A stretch of 64,000 nucleotides of DNA from Neobacillus sp. PS2-9 (GCF_030915525.1 NZ_CP133269.1:2071001-2135000), one strand, 5' to 3'; counted from the stretch's first letter, positions 8,171 to 16,646 are shown. Translations and numbers: made by a program. Notes: generated by a model from the sequence alone, not told the origin.

Positions 8171-8275
8171 ATGGCTCCACCAATATTTTTATGCGAAAAA
8201 TGTGGTGGGCAAATGTATCTAGGATATTATGAGGGATTCCATGGCATAAAATACAGATTGTCGGATATTCTCTAA
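8171..8275 (+). CDS. Possible 34-aa zinc-knuckle peptide
   Basis: ATG 8171 preceded by a weak GGGG site. The 34-residue product contains CEKCGG and several tyrosines and lies just past the 52-bp repeats. Single CxxC, no partner pair, no family recognised. It may be a remnant or chance frame. Confidence 0.25.
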   Translation: MAPPIFLCEKCGGQMYLGYYEGFHGIKYRLSDIL

Positions 8276-8285
8276 CAAAAAAAGT

Positions 8286-8979
8286 ACCGGGCGGTTTTGC
8301 TAACGGGTTCGGATACTTGTCAAATTTTATAAAAATGCATTTAAAAATGTGCTCCTATTTGTTATACATTTTGTCCTGCTAAATGCAGGGCTTTTTGTTA
8401 TGTAAAAACATTACAAAGTGCTGTTAAACCTAATGTTTAGAGCATTTTAAGGTCAAGGCTCGGTTACAACTGGATGTGGATTTCTTCTGAAAAATAAACG
8501 GAAAAATTCCGTTTATCTTGGGAAATACCCATATTTCCTTAAAAATAAAGGGAGTTTTTCCGGTTATATGATCAAAATCTTTGGATTTTGTCTTATTTAG
8601 AGCAGTTAACCGGAATATCTCCGCTTATATCTGCTTCTTACTCTTCTTCTTTATACATTAACCGGAAATTCTCCGCCTATGAATTCTCATACCTACACGA
8701 AAATCAAAAATGAATAATAACAGAGCCAAGACCAAAGAAAAAGCGTGGTTTTTTAATAAAAAAAAGCATTTTGCAGTCTTAAATGTAAGGTAACAGAAGT
8801 CTCTGTAATCTTACATTTTGATATACAAATTGGACTACAGTTTCACGCCTGTTTTTGTGATTTTCAGCGTTATATCAATAAAAAATGACCATCAAATTCA
8901 CATACAAATTAATGGTCATTTTCATATACATTTTTAAGTTTTGTGATAGGTAAAAGAACCCGTTACGGTTTTGCCCGGT
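8286..8979. other. Gene-free block flanked by imperfect inverted ends
   Basis: No plausible gene. The left edge (8286-8310) is ACCGGGC + GGTTTTGC + TAACGGGTTC; the reverse complement of the right edge (8956-8979) is ACCGGGC + AAAACCG + TAACGGGTTC. Inside are a CCTGC/GCAGG hairpin near 8373-8387, the AACGGAA/TTCCG cluster at 8494-8680, an inverted repeat AAATGTAAG 8781-8789 with CTTACATTT 8810-8818, and AAAATGACCAT (8882-8892) with ATGGTCATTTT (8912-8922). Nothing indicates a transposase. Confidence 0.5.
8494..8680. repeat. Four spaced copies of a 23-bp semi-palindrome
   Basis: Copy 1 (8494-8516) is perfect: ATAAACGGAA, AAA, TTCCGTTTAT. Degenerate copies start near 8545, 8606 and 8657, all keeping a (C)CGGAA or GGGAG left half and a (C)TCCG or TCCGG followed by TTAT or CTAT right half. 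Centre-to-centre spacing is about 51-61 bp. No coding capacity. Confidence 0.55.
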
Positions 8980-8995
8980 TTTTTTTATTGTAAAA

Positions 8996-9022
8996 AAACA
9001 AGCCGGATTAGCCGGCTTGTTT
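8996..9022 (-). terminator. Terminator of narK
   Basis: AAACAAGCCGG (8996-9006) with CCGGCTTGTTT (9012-9022); on the minus strand it ends in a T-run. It overlaps the last codons of narK. Confidence 0.85.
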
Positions 9023-10309
9023 TACAAGTGTTTTGGCTGTGACTGTTTTTCTTTGGTAGAAGAACCAGTTCAAACCAAATGCGACAACATAGAATCCAAT
9101 AAAGAAATAGAACGCAGTAACAGGTGTTCCAGTCGCCTTAACAGACCATCCAAATAACTTAGGAATAAAGAATGAACCATATGCTGCAAATGCTGCAGAA
9201 AAACCGATTACAGGTGCTGCCTCTTTTGGAATAAAGATGGTTGGAATCATTTGAAACGTTGAGCCTGAGCCGATTCCAGTTGCAAGGAAAAGAACTAGGA
9301 AAGCAATTAAGAATCCAGCAAATTGCTTGTCATTTAAGAAGTAAATAACACCTGCTGCACCAATTCCCATTATAACTAAGACATAAGCCGTTACTTTCGC
9401 GCCGCCAATTTTGTCAGCCATCCAGCCTCCCACAGGTCGTGCTGCAGCTGCCACTAATGCCCCAAGGAAGGCAAGTGAAATGTGTTCAGGAAATTGAGAC
9501 TTTAATAAAAGTGGGAATGCAGCTGAGTAACCAATAAATGAACCAAAGGTAGCTACATAAAGTGCTGTCATAATCCATGTGTGTTTCCGTTTTACAACCA
9601 CAAATTGATCAGCAACAGATTGCTTTGCTCCTGGAACGTTATCCATTTTAAAGATTGCTAAAAGTGTCATAATGACAATGGGAATGACCCAGATAAACGC
9701 TGCGTTTTGTAACCATACTTCTTGACCATTTGCTAAAACTTGTTTATCGCCAACCAATGCAAAAGTTCCTGATGTAATAATTAATGGTGTGACAAACTGT
9801 ACGACAGATACACCCATATTTCCTAAGCCGCCATTAATTCCAAGTGCTGTTCCTTTTTCCTTTTTTGGAAAGAAGAAACTTATGTTTGCCGAAGATGATG
9901 AAAAACTTCCTCCACCTAGACCACAAAGGGCTGCTAGGAGAAGCATGATTGAAAATGGTGTATCAGGATTTTGGACTGCAAAACCTATTCCGATTGCTGG
10001 GATGGCTAAGATTGCTGTTGAAATCACTGTCCAATTTTTACCACCAAAAGACCCAACTGCAAATGTATATACAAAGCGGAGTGTCGCACCAACAAGACCT
10101 GGTATAGCAGCAAGTGTGAATAATTGTTCGTCTGTAAAATGGAAGCCAATATCATTAAGTCTGACGGCTACAACTGACCATATTTGCCATACAATAAATG
10201 CAAGCATCAAAGACGGGACGGAGATCCATAAATTTCTTTTAGCGTGTTTTCTTCCTTCTGCATTCCAGAACGTTTCATCTTCTGGATTCCAATAATTAAT
10301 TCGAGCCAT
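9008..10309 (-). CDS. narK: Nitrate/nitrite MFS transporter, NarK family
   Basis: 433 residues, 12 hydrophobic segments. The nitrate signature around residues 140-170 reads GGGSFSSSSANISFFFP and GTALGINGGLGNMGVS, typical of the NNP family; the second signature near the C-terminal half is GSTFQMIPTIF. The N terminus (NPEDETFWNAEGRKHAKRNL) resembles the E. coli NarK/NarU type rather than the short Bacillus NarK. Role: nitrate import and nitrite export for the nitrate reductase encoded to the left. RBS AGGAGG upstream of ATG 10309. A perfect Fnr-type palindrome and -10 lie upstream, pointing to oxygen-limited expression. Separate terminator at 8996-9022. Confidence 0.92.
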   Translation of the reverse strand: MARINYWNPEDETFWNAEGRKHAKRNLWISVPSLMLAFIVWQIWSVVAVRLNDIGFHFTDEQLFTLAAIPGLVGATLRFVYTFAVGSFGGKNWTVISTAILAIPAIGIGFAVQNPDTPFSIMLLLAALCGLGGGSFSSSSANISFFFPKKEKGTALGINGGLGNMGVSVVQFVTPLIITSGTFALVGDKQVLANGQEVWLQNAAFIWVIPIVIMTLLAIFKMDNVPGAKQSVADQFVVVKRKHTWIMTALYVATFGSFIGYSAAFPLLLKSQFPEHISLAFLGALVAAAARPVGGWMADKIGGAKVTAYVLVIMGIGAAGVIYFLNDKQFAGFLIAFLVLFLATGIGSGSTFQMIPTIFIPKEAAPVIGFSAAFAAYGSFFIPKLFGWSVKATGTPVTAFYFFIGFYVVAFGLNWFFYQRKTVTAKTLVKQAG

Positions 10310-10374
10310 GATTTTTTCCTCCTATATGTGCAATCTAATTCATTCACAAATATCAAGTTGTTCCTTGTGTTATT

Positions 10375-10420
10375 ACTATAAGACACATGGTAACATGATT
10401 TTTGTGACGTTCGTCACAAA
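10375..10420 (-). promoter_or_regulatory. Fnr-type promoter of narK
   Basis: TGTGA-N6-TCACA within a 20-bp palindrome (10401-10420, 9-bp arms, two-base centre). On the minus strand a -10 TATAGT (10375-10380) lies 33 bp from the palindrome centre, which places the site near -41.5, the geometry of class II Fnr/CRP activation. Bacillus Fnr recognises TGTGA-N6-TCACA. Confidence 0.85.
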
Positions 10421-10486
10421 AATAGTGAAGGAACTGTGAACTCAGCACGTTTGACAAAAAGTTGTAAAATTTATCGCCCAAAACAA

Positions 10487-10513
10487 AAGAGACCTTCATC
10501 TATGAAGCTCTCT
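10487..10513 (-). terminator. Hairpin downstream of narK-PAS gene
   Basis: GAGA-CCTTCAT and ATGAAG-CTCTC arms form an imperfect stem 20 bases after the stop of the minus-strand gene; on that strand it is followed by TTTTGTTTT. Confidence 0.65.
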
Positions 10514-10533
10514 GTTTACCACATATAGTTACG

Positions 10534-12027
10534 TTAAGATTCTTTTTCTTCATTGAACATTCCAACGTAATTTTTTGTATCCCCTACATCATCTTTAATT
10601 GCAGTAATAGTTAACCATTCTTTATAAATCTCATTATTTTTGCGTTTATTCCAAATATACCCTTCCCAAAAACCTTCTGTTTTTAAACGATTCCACATTT
10701 GCTTATAAAATTCATTGTCATGTTCGCCAGATTGAAGGACACTAGGTGTTTTCCCAACCACTTCGTCCTCACTAAAACCTGTAATTCTTGTAAAAGCCGG
10801 ATTTACGCTCTGAATTATTCCATTTAAATCTGTAACGCAAATACCGTCAACAGCATGGTTTACGATTTTAGCAGAAATATCTAGTTTATCCTGATAGTAT
10901 AGCCAAACAACAATGACTAAACTTGCAAGTGAAAACTCGGAAAGGGACATAAATCCAATTGCGTAATGACCAGTCCAATCAAATAGAATAGTCAGAATGA
11001 TTGGAGGGAAGAAACCACCTAATCCTCCCATTGCTGCAACAATTCCATTTACTATGCCAGCCTGCTTTGAAAAATAAAATGGTACAAGCTTAAAAATCGC
11101 ACCATTACCAATGCCGGCGAAAAAAGCAACTAACAAACACCCAAAGGAATAAATAGGTAAGGATGGGGTAAATGAGAGTAGAAAGCCTGCAAAGGTTAAA
11201 CTGAAAAAAACCGCCATTAGGATTAGAAAAGGATTAATTTTATCTCCTAGCCATCCGCCTACTGGTCTGAAAAATGTTGCAAGTGCTATAAAACCAGCTG
11301 TACGTAAACCAGCATCAACTTTATCTAGTTCAAAATGATTGACTAAGAAGGACGGTAAGTAGATAGTGAACGCCACGAAAGAACCAAACGTAATAAAATA
11401 AAATAAACTTAAAAACCAAAGTTTAGGATTTTTATAAACTTCTTTCACTTGTTCAGATAAAGAATTGTTTACTTTCTTTTCTTTCCTATCTCCAAATAAG
11501 AAATTGACTATTGTAAAGATTAACATGATAACTAAAAAAATCTTTACGGTATTTCTCCATCCATACATGTTGGCTAGAACGGGTGCTGAAAAGGAGGTAA
11601 TAGCTGTGCCAATGTTTCCTGCTCCATAAATTCCATTTATGAAACCATGCTTAGCTTTTTCATAATATTTAGGAAGAGAAGTAACACCAATGGAAAAAAC
11701 TGCTCCACCGATCCCAAGCATAAAACCACCAAGTATTAACATGAATAATGAATTTGCGTAACTAATAATTGCAATAGGAATCAGTAAAATGATAAAGCTA
11801 ATTGTGAATAGTATGCGTGCTCCATAGCGATTAGTCCAATAACCTATTGGAACCCTAAGGAGTGACCCGAGTATAACCGGTACCGCTGTTGCCCAAGCGA
11901 TTTCTGTGGATGAGAGCGGTATATCTGCCTTTATATAAGGCATAAGCGAAGATATGAGCACCCAAACCATAAATCCTGCGACAAGACTTCCCGTTTGAAT
12001 AAAAAGTTGTTTTGTTCCTTGATTCAT
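10534..12027 (-). CDS. NarK-family nitrate/nitrite transporter fused to a C-terminal PAS domain
   Basis: 497 residues. Residues 1-390 are a complete 12-segment MFS transporter of the Bacillus NarK/NasA type, with NGIYGAGNIGTAITSFSAP and NGIVAAMGGLGGFFPP signatures. After the last membrane segment a PAS domain of about 105 residues follows (NHAVDGICVTDLNG, NPAFTRITGFSEDEVVGKTP, LQSGEHDNEFYKQMW, MFNEEKES end). B. subtilis NarK ends at about 395 residues, so the PAS is an addition with no kinase or cyclase output. RBS AAGGGGG upstream of ATG 12027. A weaker Fnr-like site with TATAAT lies upstream. The PAS resembles those of the kinase at 2423-4576. It could sense redox, haem or flavin state and gate transport. 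Confidence 0.9.
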   Translation of the reverse strand: MNQGTKQLFIQTGSLVAGFMVWVLISSLMPYIKADIPLSSTEIAWATAVPVILGSLLRVPIGYWTNRYGARILFTISFIILLIPIAIISYANSLFMLILGGFMLGIGGAVFSIGVTSLPKYYEKAKHGFINGIYGAGNIGTAITSFSAPVLANMYGWRNTVKIFLVIMLIFTIVNFLFGDRKEKKVNNSLSEQVKEVYKNPKLWFLSLFYFITFGSFVAFTIYLPSFLVNHFELDKVDAGLRTAGFIALATFFRPVGGWLGDKINPFLILMAVFFSLTFAGFLLSFTPSLPIYSFGCLLVAFFAGIGNGAIFKLVPFYFSKQAGIVNGIVAAMGGLGGFFPPIILTILFDWTGHYAIGFMSLSEFSLASLVIVVWLYYQDKLDISAKIVNHAVDGICVTDLNGIIQSVNPAFTRITGFSEDEVVGKTPSVLQSGEHDNEFYKQMWNRLKTEGFWEGYIWNKRKNNEIYKEWLTITAIKDDVGDTKNYVGMFNEEKES

Positions 12028-12119
12028 ATTTATCCCCCTTAACTCCCATGTGTATTATTATTGCCAAAACATACTGTCTTACTTACATACTCTTCAGTTA
12101 TGGAAAAATTTTCTTCAGT

Positions 12120-12162
12120 ATTATAGAACACTTTTTAAAATAATACAGTGAGGTATGACACA
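12120..12162 (-). promoter_or_regulatory. Fnr-like promoter of the narK-PAS gene
   Basis: AGTGA-N6-ACACA (12147-12162), 8 of 10 positions of the Fnr half-sites, centred 32 bp from a perfect minus-strand TATAAT (12120-12125). The geometry repeats that of the first narK promoter. Confidence 0.6.
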
Positions 12163-12313
12163 TAATGTGCATTTGATAAATAAAATTTATTTTATCATTT
12201 TTAGTGTATCCTGTGAAAAAAGAGCTAAATATTTTATTCCTCCAAGGGTAAAAGTAGTATAAATAACCCATCTTCTTAATGTTCTTAGGTTGGGTTCAAG
12301 GAGGGACTTGAAA

Positions 12314-12967
12314 ATGGCTAATCAATACGCGGTTATTGGTCTAGGTAGATTTGGTATCAGTATTGCTCAAAAGTTATTTGAATCTGGACAAGAAGTGTTA
12401 GGTGTGGATGTAAATGAGGAACGAGTGGAAGATTCGCATTCTTTTGTTACGCATGCTGTTATTGCGGACTCAACAGATGCAGAAGCATTAAAATCTATCG
12501 GTATACGAAATTTTGATACCGTCGTTGTGGCTATAGGAAACGATATACAAGCAAGCATTCTCACTGTTTTACTTTTAAAGGAACTGGGAGTGAAAAGGGT
12601 AATTGCTAAAGCCTTAAATAAGCTTCATGGACAGGTTTTAGATAAGGTAGGGGCCGATTGGGTTGTATTTCCTGAGAGGGATATGGGGATGCGAGTTGCC
12701 CACCAGTTACTTTCACCCAAAGTGCTAAATTTCATTGAAATTTCTAAAAACTATAGTGTGGAAGAAGTGAAAATACCTGAATACATGATTGAAAAAACAT
12801 TAAGAGAGCTTGACTTAAGGGCTAGGTTTAATTTAAGTGTAATAGCTATCAGACATGAAGATGAGATTAATATATCACCATCACCAGATAAAATCATAAA
12901 TCATGGCGATGTATTAGTAGTAATAGGAGAAAACCGTGACTTAGAAAAATTTGCAAATCTAGAATGA
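12314..12967 (+). CDS. Ktr potassium uptake regulatory subunit (RCK_N-RCK_C), KtrA/KtrC-type
   Basis: 217 residues from ATG 12314 (AAGGAGGGA upstream). The N-terminal Rossmann RCK domain shows GLGRFG and the acidic DVNEERV strand end; the C-terminal half is a TrkA-C domain (PSPDKIINHGDVLVVIGENR). Such cytoplasmic octameric rings bind ATP/ADP and gate KtrB/KtrD channels; TrkA-C domains of KtrA/KtrC bind c-di-AMP. No ktrB/ktrD is adjacent, the same orphan situation as ktrC in B. subtilis. No ydaO-type riboswitch is seen upstream. Ktr family certain, KtrA versus KtrC not resolved. Confidence 0.88.
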   Translation: MANQYAVIGLGRFGISIAQKLFESGQEVLGVDVNEERVEDSHSFVTHAVIADSTDAEALKSIGIRNFDTVVVAIGNDIQASILTVLLLKELGVKRVIAKALNKLHGQVLDKVGADWVVFPERDMGMRVAHQLLSPKVLNFIEISKNYSVEEVKIPEYMIEKTLRELDLRARFNLSVIAIRHEDEINISPSPDKIINHGDVLVVIGENRDLEKFANLE

Positions 12968-13012
12968 TCTTTTTTTAAAAAACATTGATAAATAATAAAA
13001 TTATCCCTGGAG

Positions 13013-13039
13013 TGTAACTTTTAATGGCCAAATTTCGCC
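13013..13039 (+). promoter_or_regulatory. Putative autoregulatory ECF promoter of sigX
   Basis: TGTAAC (13013-13018), 17 bases, CGCC (13036-13039), 27 bases before the sigX start. B. subtilis sigX has an autoregulatory promoter of TGTAAC-N17-CGAC form; the -35 and spacing agree, the -10 has one change. Confidence 0.6.
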
Positions 13040-13065
13040 TTATCCATTGAAAGGGGGCGAATCTT

Positions 13066-13617
13066 TTGCCAGGTCAATTTGAGGAGCTCTATGAAAAATA
13101 TCATCAGGACCTATTTTCTTTTCTATATTATTTAGTTAATAGCCGTGAGCAAGCTGAAGACCTTATACAGGAAGTATATATACGAATATTTAAATCATAT
13201 GGGACTTTCCAAGGCAAGAGCAGTGAAAAAACTTGGCTATTCTCTATTGCCCGGCATGTTGCCATTGATTCCTTTCGCAAGAATTTAGGCTGGAAAAAAA
13301 GAATTATTAGTACGTTTGATTGGGATAAAAATGAATTTAAAGATTTATCACCATTACCTGAAGAAATTTCCCTTCAAAATGAACAAATCCATATCCTTTA
13401 TTCTTGTTTAGATAAATGTTCTATTGATTATCGATTGGTATTAATTTTAAGATATATTCATTCAATGTCCATTAGTGAAACTGCTGTAGCACTCGAATGG
13501 TCAGAGAGCAAAGTGAAGACCACTCAACATCGTGCATTAAAAAAGATAAAAAAACTAATGGAGGAAGTAATGATAGAGGAAAAAGAATTATGTGACAAAC
13601 ATATATATATTTCCTAA
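13066..13617 (+). CDS. sigX: ECF RNA polymerase sigma factor, SigX-like
   Basis: 183 residues from a TTG start (GGGGGC 8 bases upstream; no ATG fits). Region 2 is complete (DLIQEVYIRIFKSYGTF, KTWLFSIARHVAIDSFRK) and region 4 carries the helix-turn-helix (SISETAVALEWSESKVKTTQ). The wording of these segments, including STFDWD in the linker, closely matches B. subtilis SigX, which responds to envelope stress and controls surface-charge genes. In B. subtilis rsiX, the membrane anti-sigma factor, follows directly; here a terminator and an unrelated acyl-CoA dehydrogenase follow, so no cognate anti-sigma gene is present. Confidence 0.87.
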   Translation: MPGQFEELYEKYHQDLFSFLYYLVNSREQAEDLIQEVYIRIFKSYGTFQGKSSEKTWLFSIARHVAIDSFRKNLGWKKRIISTFDWDKNEFKDLSPLPEEISLQNEQIHILYSCLDKCSIDYRLVLILRYIHSMSISETAVALEWSESKVKTTQHRALKKIKKLMEEVMIEEKELCDKHIYIS

Positions 13618-13645
13618 AAAAAGCATTCACTAGATTGCTTTTTTA
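13617..13645 (+). terminator. Terminator of sigX
   Basis: AAAAAGCA with TGCTTTTT around a nine- to eleven-base loop, then T-rich DNA. Confidence 0.75.
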
Positions 13646-13737
13646 TTTTTTTGTAGCTTTCAAACAGCCTAACGAGAATTTTATGGTAATGTAAATATTA
13701 ATATATACTTTTTAAAATAGATTTGGGAGGGAATGAC

Positions 13738-14883
13738 GTGGACTTTCGAGCGGTTGAGACCATGGAAAAGCGATTGGAGCTCATGAGAAATCTTTCGAAA
13801 AATTTTCTAACAAGGGCGCATCAGGTGGATGTAGAAGGAAGTTTTCCATTTGAAAACATTCAGGAATTAAAAGATGTGGGCTACACAACTCTAACAATTC
13901 CAACTAAATATGAAGGAAAGGAAATATCTCTTTATGAATTTATTCGCTTACAGGAAATAATAGCAGAGGGTGACGGTGCCACAGCACTTTCCATCGGATG
14001 GCACATGGGGATTATATTTAATCTACATGAAAAGAACTCATGGAACGAGAGCATGTTTAAATATCTTTGTGAACGTGTAAAAAGTGGTGCTTTAATAAAT
14101 AGCGCTGCAACTGAACCAAATACAGGGAGTCCGACTCGAGGTGGTAAACCAGAAACTAGGGCAGTAAAAAGAGATCAAAACTGGGTCATTAATGGAAGAA
14201 AAACTTTTACCACCATGTCGCCTGTTCTTGATTATTTTATAGTTTCTGCTACCATAAATGATTCCGATGACATAGGAAATTTTCTAATCCCCCGAGGTAC
14301 AAAAGGAGTAAGTATTGATGAAACGTGGGACAGTATTTCCCTTAGGGGAACAGGAAGTCATGATTTAATTCTTGAAGATGTAATTGTACCAAAAGAGTTT
14401 CTTGTGGAAACATTGGTCATGGAAGGGAAGAGGGCAAACGGGTGGCTGCTCCATATCCCTGCCTGTTACCTTGGCATCGCCAAAGCAGCCAAGCGTTATG
14501 CGATTGAATTTGCAAAAAATTATACCCCAAATAGTATCACTGGAGCAATTATAGAATTACCAAACATACAACAAAAAATAGGTGAAATAGAATTAAAGTT
14601 GATGCAAGCAGAATATTTTCTATATGGAGTAGCTAAACAATGGGATCTTTCAAATGAAGCGGAAAGGAGCAAGTTAGGTCCAGCATTAGGAGCTGCCAAA
14701 TTAACTGTTACTAATACAGCTATTTCAGTGGTTGATTTAGCTATGAGAATAGTCGGTGCAAGAAGCTTGTCAATCAGTAATCCGTTACAAAGGTATTACC
14801 GTGATGTTAGAGCAGGACTTCATAATCCGCCTATGGACGATGCAACAATTCAATTACTAGCAAAATACAGTACTGTCGATTAG
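13738..14883 (+). CDS. Acyl-CoA dehydrogenase family flavoprotein (YdbM-like)
   Basis: 381 residues from GTG 13738 (GGGAGGG 6 bases upstream). Has the N-terminal helical, middle beta and C-terminal helical ACAD domains: SAATEPNTGSPTRGG, WVINGRKTFTTMSP and, near the end, RIVGARSLSISNPLQRYYRD. The usual general-base Glu position is not obvious, so a dehydrogenase reaction on acyl-CoA is not assured. Length and sequence recall B. subtilis YdbM (381 aa), a sulfur-regulated ACAD homologue; related DszC/SfnB-like enzymes are FMNH2 monooxygenases for organosulfur compounds. Single gene between terminators. Confidence 0.75.
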   Translation: MDFRAVETMEKRLELMRNLSKNFLTRAHQVDVEGSFPFENIQELKDVGYTTLTIPTKYEGKEISLYEFIRLQEIIAEGDGATALSIGWHMGIIFNLHEKNSWNESMFKYLCERVKSGALINSAATEPNTGSPTRGGKPETRAVKRDQNWVINGRKTFTTMSPVLDYFIVSATINDSDDIGNFLIPRGTKGVSIDETWDSISLRGTGSHDLILEDVIVPKEFLVETLVMEGKRANGWLLHIPACYLGIAKAAKRYAIEFAKNYTPNSITGAIIELPNIQQKIGEIELKLMQAEYFLYGVAKQWDLSNEAERSKLGPALGAAKLTVTNTAISVVDLAMRIVGARSLSISNPLQRYYRDVRAGLHNPPMDDATIQLLAKYSTVD

Positions 14884-14889
14884 TAATAA

Positions 14890-14920
14890 AACCAGCCGTT
14901 CTTCCAGCGGCTGGTTATTA
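14890..14920. terminator. Bidirectional terminator
   Basis: AACCAGCCG (14890-14898) with CGGCTGGTT (14908-14916), between convergent genes. Confidence 0.88.
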
Positions 14921-14927
14921 TACAAGT

Positions 14928-16646
14928 CTAGGATACATATTCAATGGCACTAACTTTTTTCTTGTTTTCTTCAAATAGTCTATATAAATCCTTCATCGGT
15001 AGTGGCGCAGAGAATAAATATCCTTGTGCATAACCACAATCGAAGGATTTTAATAACTCTAATTGTTCTTCTGTCTCAACACCCTCTGCGATTACATTAA
15101 AACCGAAGCTTTTTGCAAGAGAGATGACACTTTCCACTAATGCCCTGTCTTTTGTGTTATTTAACATATTTTGTACAAAGGAACGGTCTATCTTTAATGT
15201 ATTAACAGGAAGATATTTTAAATAACTGATAGAAGAATATCCCGTACCAAAATCATCAATGGAAATACTAATACCCATTTCTTTTAATGAATTAAGTTTA
15301 GTAATTACCGTGTCCATATTATCCATAGAAACACTTTCAGTTATCTCAAGTTCAAGCTGGAAAGGGGGAAGTTTTGTTTCTGATAGTACATGCTGAACAA
15401 TTTCTACAAAGTTTTCTTCTTGAAATTGTTTGGAAGAGATATTTACAGCAATTTGAATAGGTTCCCGGCATATTTTAGAAAAGGTTTTTGCTTTTATACA
15501 TGCTTCTTTTAACACCCATTCACCAAGCTGACTAATCATACCTATTTCTTCAGCGAGAGAGATGAATTCTGAGGGTGGAATCATACCTAAATCAGCATTG
15601 TTCCATCGAATGAGTGCTTCAAATCCAAAGATCCTTCCATTTTTAATATCAACCAAGGGCTGATAGTTTAAAGTGAATTCGTTTTGTTTTAATGCCTTCC
15701 TAAGTTGCGTTTCGATTTTAACCATATCATGGATTTCTTGTTGCATGTCACTGTTATACCATTGATAGCCATTACCGCCATTTTCTTTAGCTGTATACAT
15801 AGCAATGTCTGCCTGTTTAATTAAATCTTCCCATACAGACCCGTTAGTTGGATATATACTTATTCCAATACTTGACGAAATAAAATATTCCTGCCTCCCA
15901 ATTTTAAAAGGCAATTGTATGGACTGATGGATGGCGGATACAATAGATTCAATCTCTTTTTTAGTGGAGGAACCCGTTAAAAATAAAATGAATTCGTCTC
16001 CACCTTGTCGCGCAAGACAATCCTCTTCTTTTATTGTGAGTTGAATCCTCTTTGAAACGTCCTTTAATAATTGATCTCCTACAGCGTGCCCTAAACTATC
16101 ATTTATTAACTTGAACCTGTCCAAGTCGAGAAAAAGGACAGCAACTAATGAATTTGTCCTAGATGCCTTCTCTAAGGCAGTTTTTAAATTCATCTCAAAA
16201 TGCCATCGATTGGGTAATCCTGTTAAATAATCGTGATAGGCCATATACTCCATCTTAGCTATTACTTTTTGTAAGGAGTGTTGCTCAGATTTTAATTTAT
16301 CAACTAACCTTCCAATGGTAATCGCTACCGTGATATTAACAAGGGTAAGTATGGTTAAACTCCAAACCTCCTTCATTGAATAAACATTATGTTTGTAAAC
16401 GATTTCAACAAACTCGTTTATACCATGAATCAAGGTTCCAAATAATGCAGCATGTAATCCGCCTTTTAAGCCGTAAAAGAATGCTAGCCATACAGAAGGG
16501 AAAATATAGATAAGCCAAATAAGTTCCTCAGATTGATTGGTTTGATCTAAGAAAAGGGGAATTAGGTAAATGAGGATAATGGTAAACCATCGCTTATTAA
16601 TTGTCATATTCCGACATACACTCCCATAAACTTCCTTTTGAATCAT
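14928..16646 (-). CDS. Membrane GGDEF-EAL cyclic-di-GMP enzyme
   Basis: 572 residues. The first 120 residues hold four to five membrane segments without a recognised named sensor. A GGDEF domain follows with YHDYLTGLPNRW, DLDRFKLIND and an intact RQGGDEF active site, then an EAL domain with FEALIRW, DDFGTGYSS, KIDRSFV and AEGVET, all metal and catalytic residues present. Either activity (c-di-GMP synthesis or hydrolysis) is possible. The start is uncertain: ATG 16646 lacks an RBS, and ATG 16607 has only a distant GGGAG. Monocistronic; sspH lies upstream on the same strand behind its own terminator. Confidence 0.9.
   Translation of the reverse strand: MIQKEVYGSVCRNMTINKRWFTIILIYLIPLFLDQTNQSEELIWLIYIFPSVWLAFFYGLKGGLHAALFGTLIHGINEFVEIVYKHNVYSMKEVWSLTILTLVNITVAITIGRLVDKLKSEQHSLQKVIAKMEYMAYHDYLTGLPNRWHFEMNLKTALEKASRTNSLVAVLFLDLDRFKLINDSLGHAVGDQLLKDVSKRIQLTIKEEDCLARQGGDEFILFLTGSSTKKEIESIVSAIHQSIQLPFKIGRQEYFISSSIGISIYPTNGSVWEDLIKQADIAMYTAKENGGNGYQWYNSDMQQEIHDMVKIETQLRKALKQNEFTLNYQPLVDIKNGRIFGFEALIRWNNADLGMIPPSEFISLAEEIGMISQLGEWVLKEACIKAKTFSKICREPIQIAVNISSKQFQEENFVEIVQHVLSETKLPPFQLELEITESVSMDNMDTVITKLNSLKEMGISISIDDFGTGYSSISYLKYLPVNTLKIDRSFVQNMLNNTKDRALVESVISLAKSFGFNVIAEGVETEEQLELLKSFDCGYAQGYLFSAPLPMKDLYRLFEENKKKVSAIEYVS

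Noticed and set aside
9789..10295. 168-aa plus-strand frame antisense to narK
   Set aside because: Overlaps the conserved nitrate signature of narK on the other strand; no RBS or known motif.
12163..12313. c-di-AMP ydaO riboswitch before the Ktr gene
   Set aside because: The 150 bases are AT-rich and show no conserved ydaO core segments.
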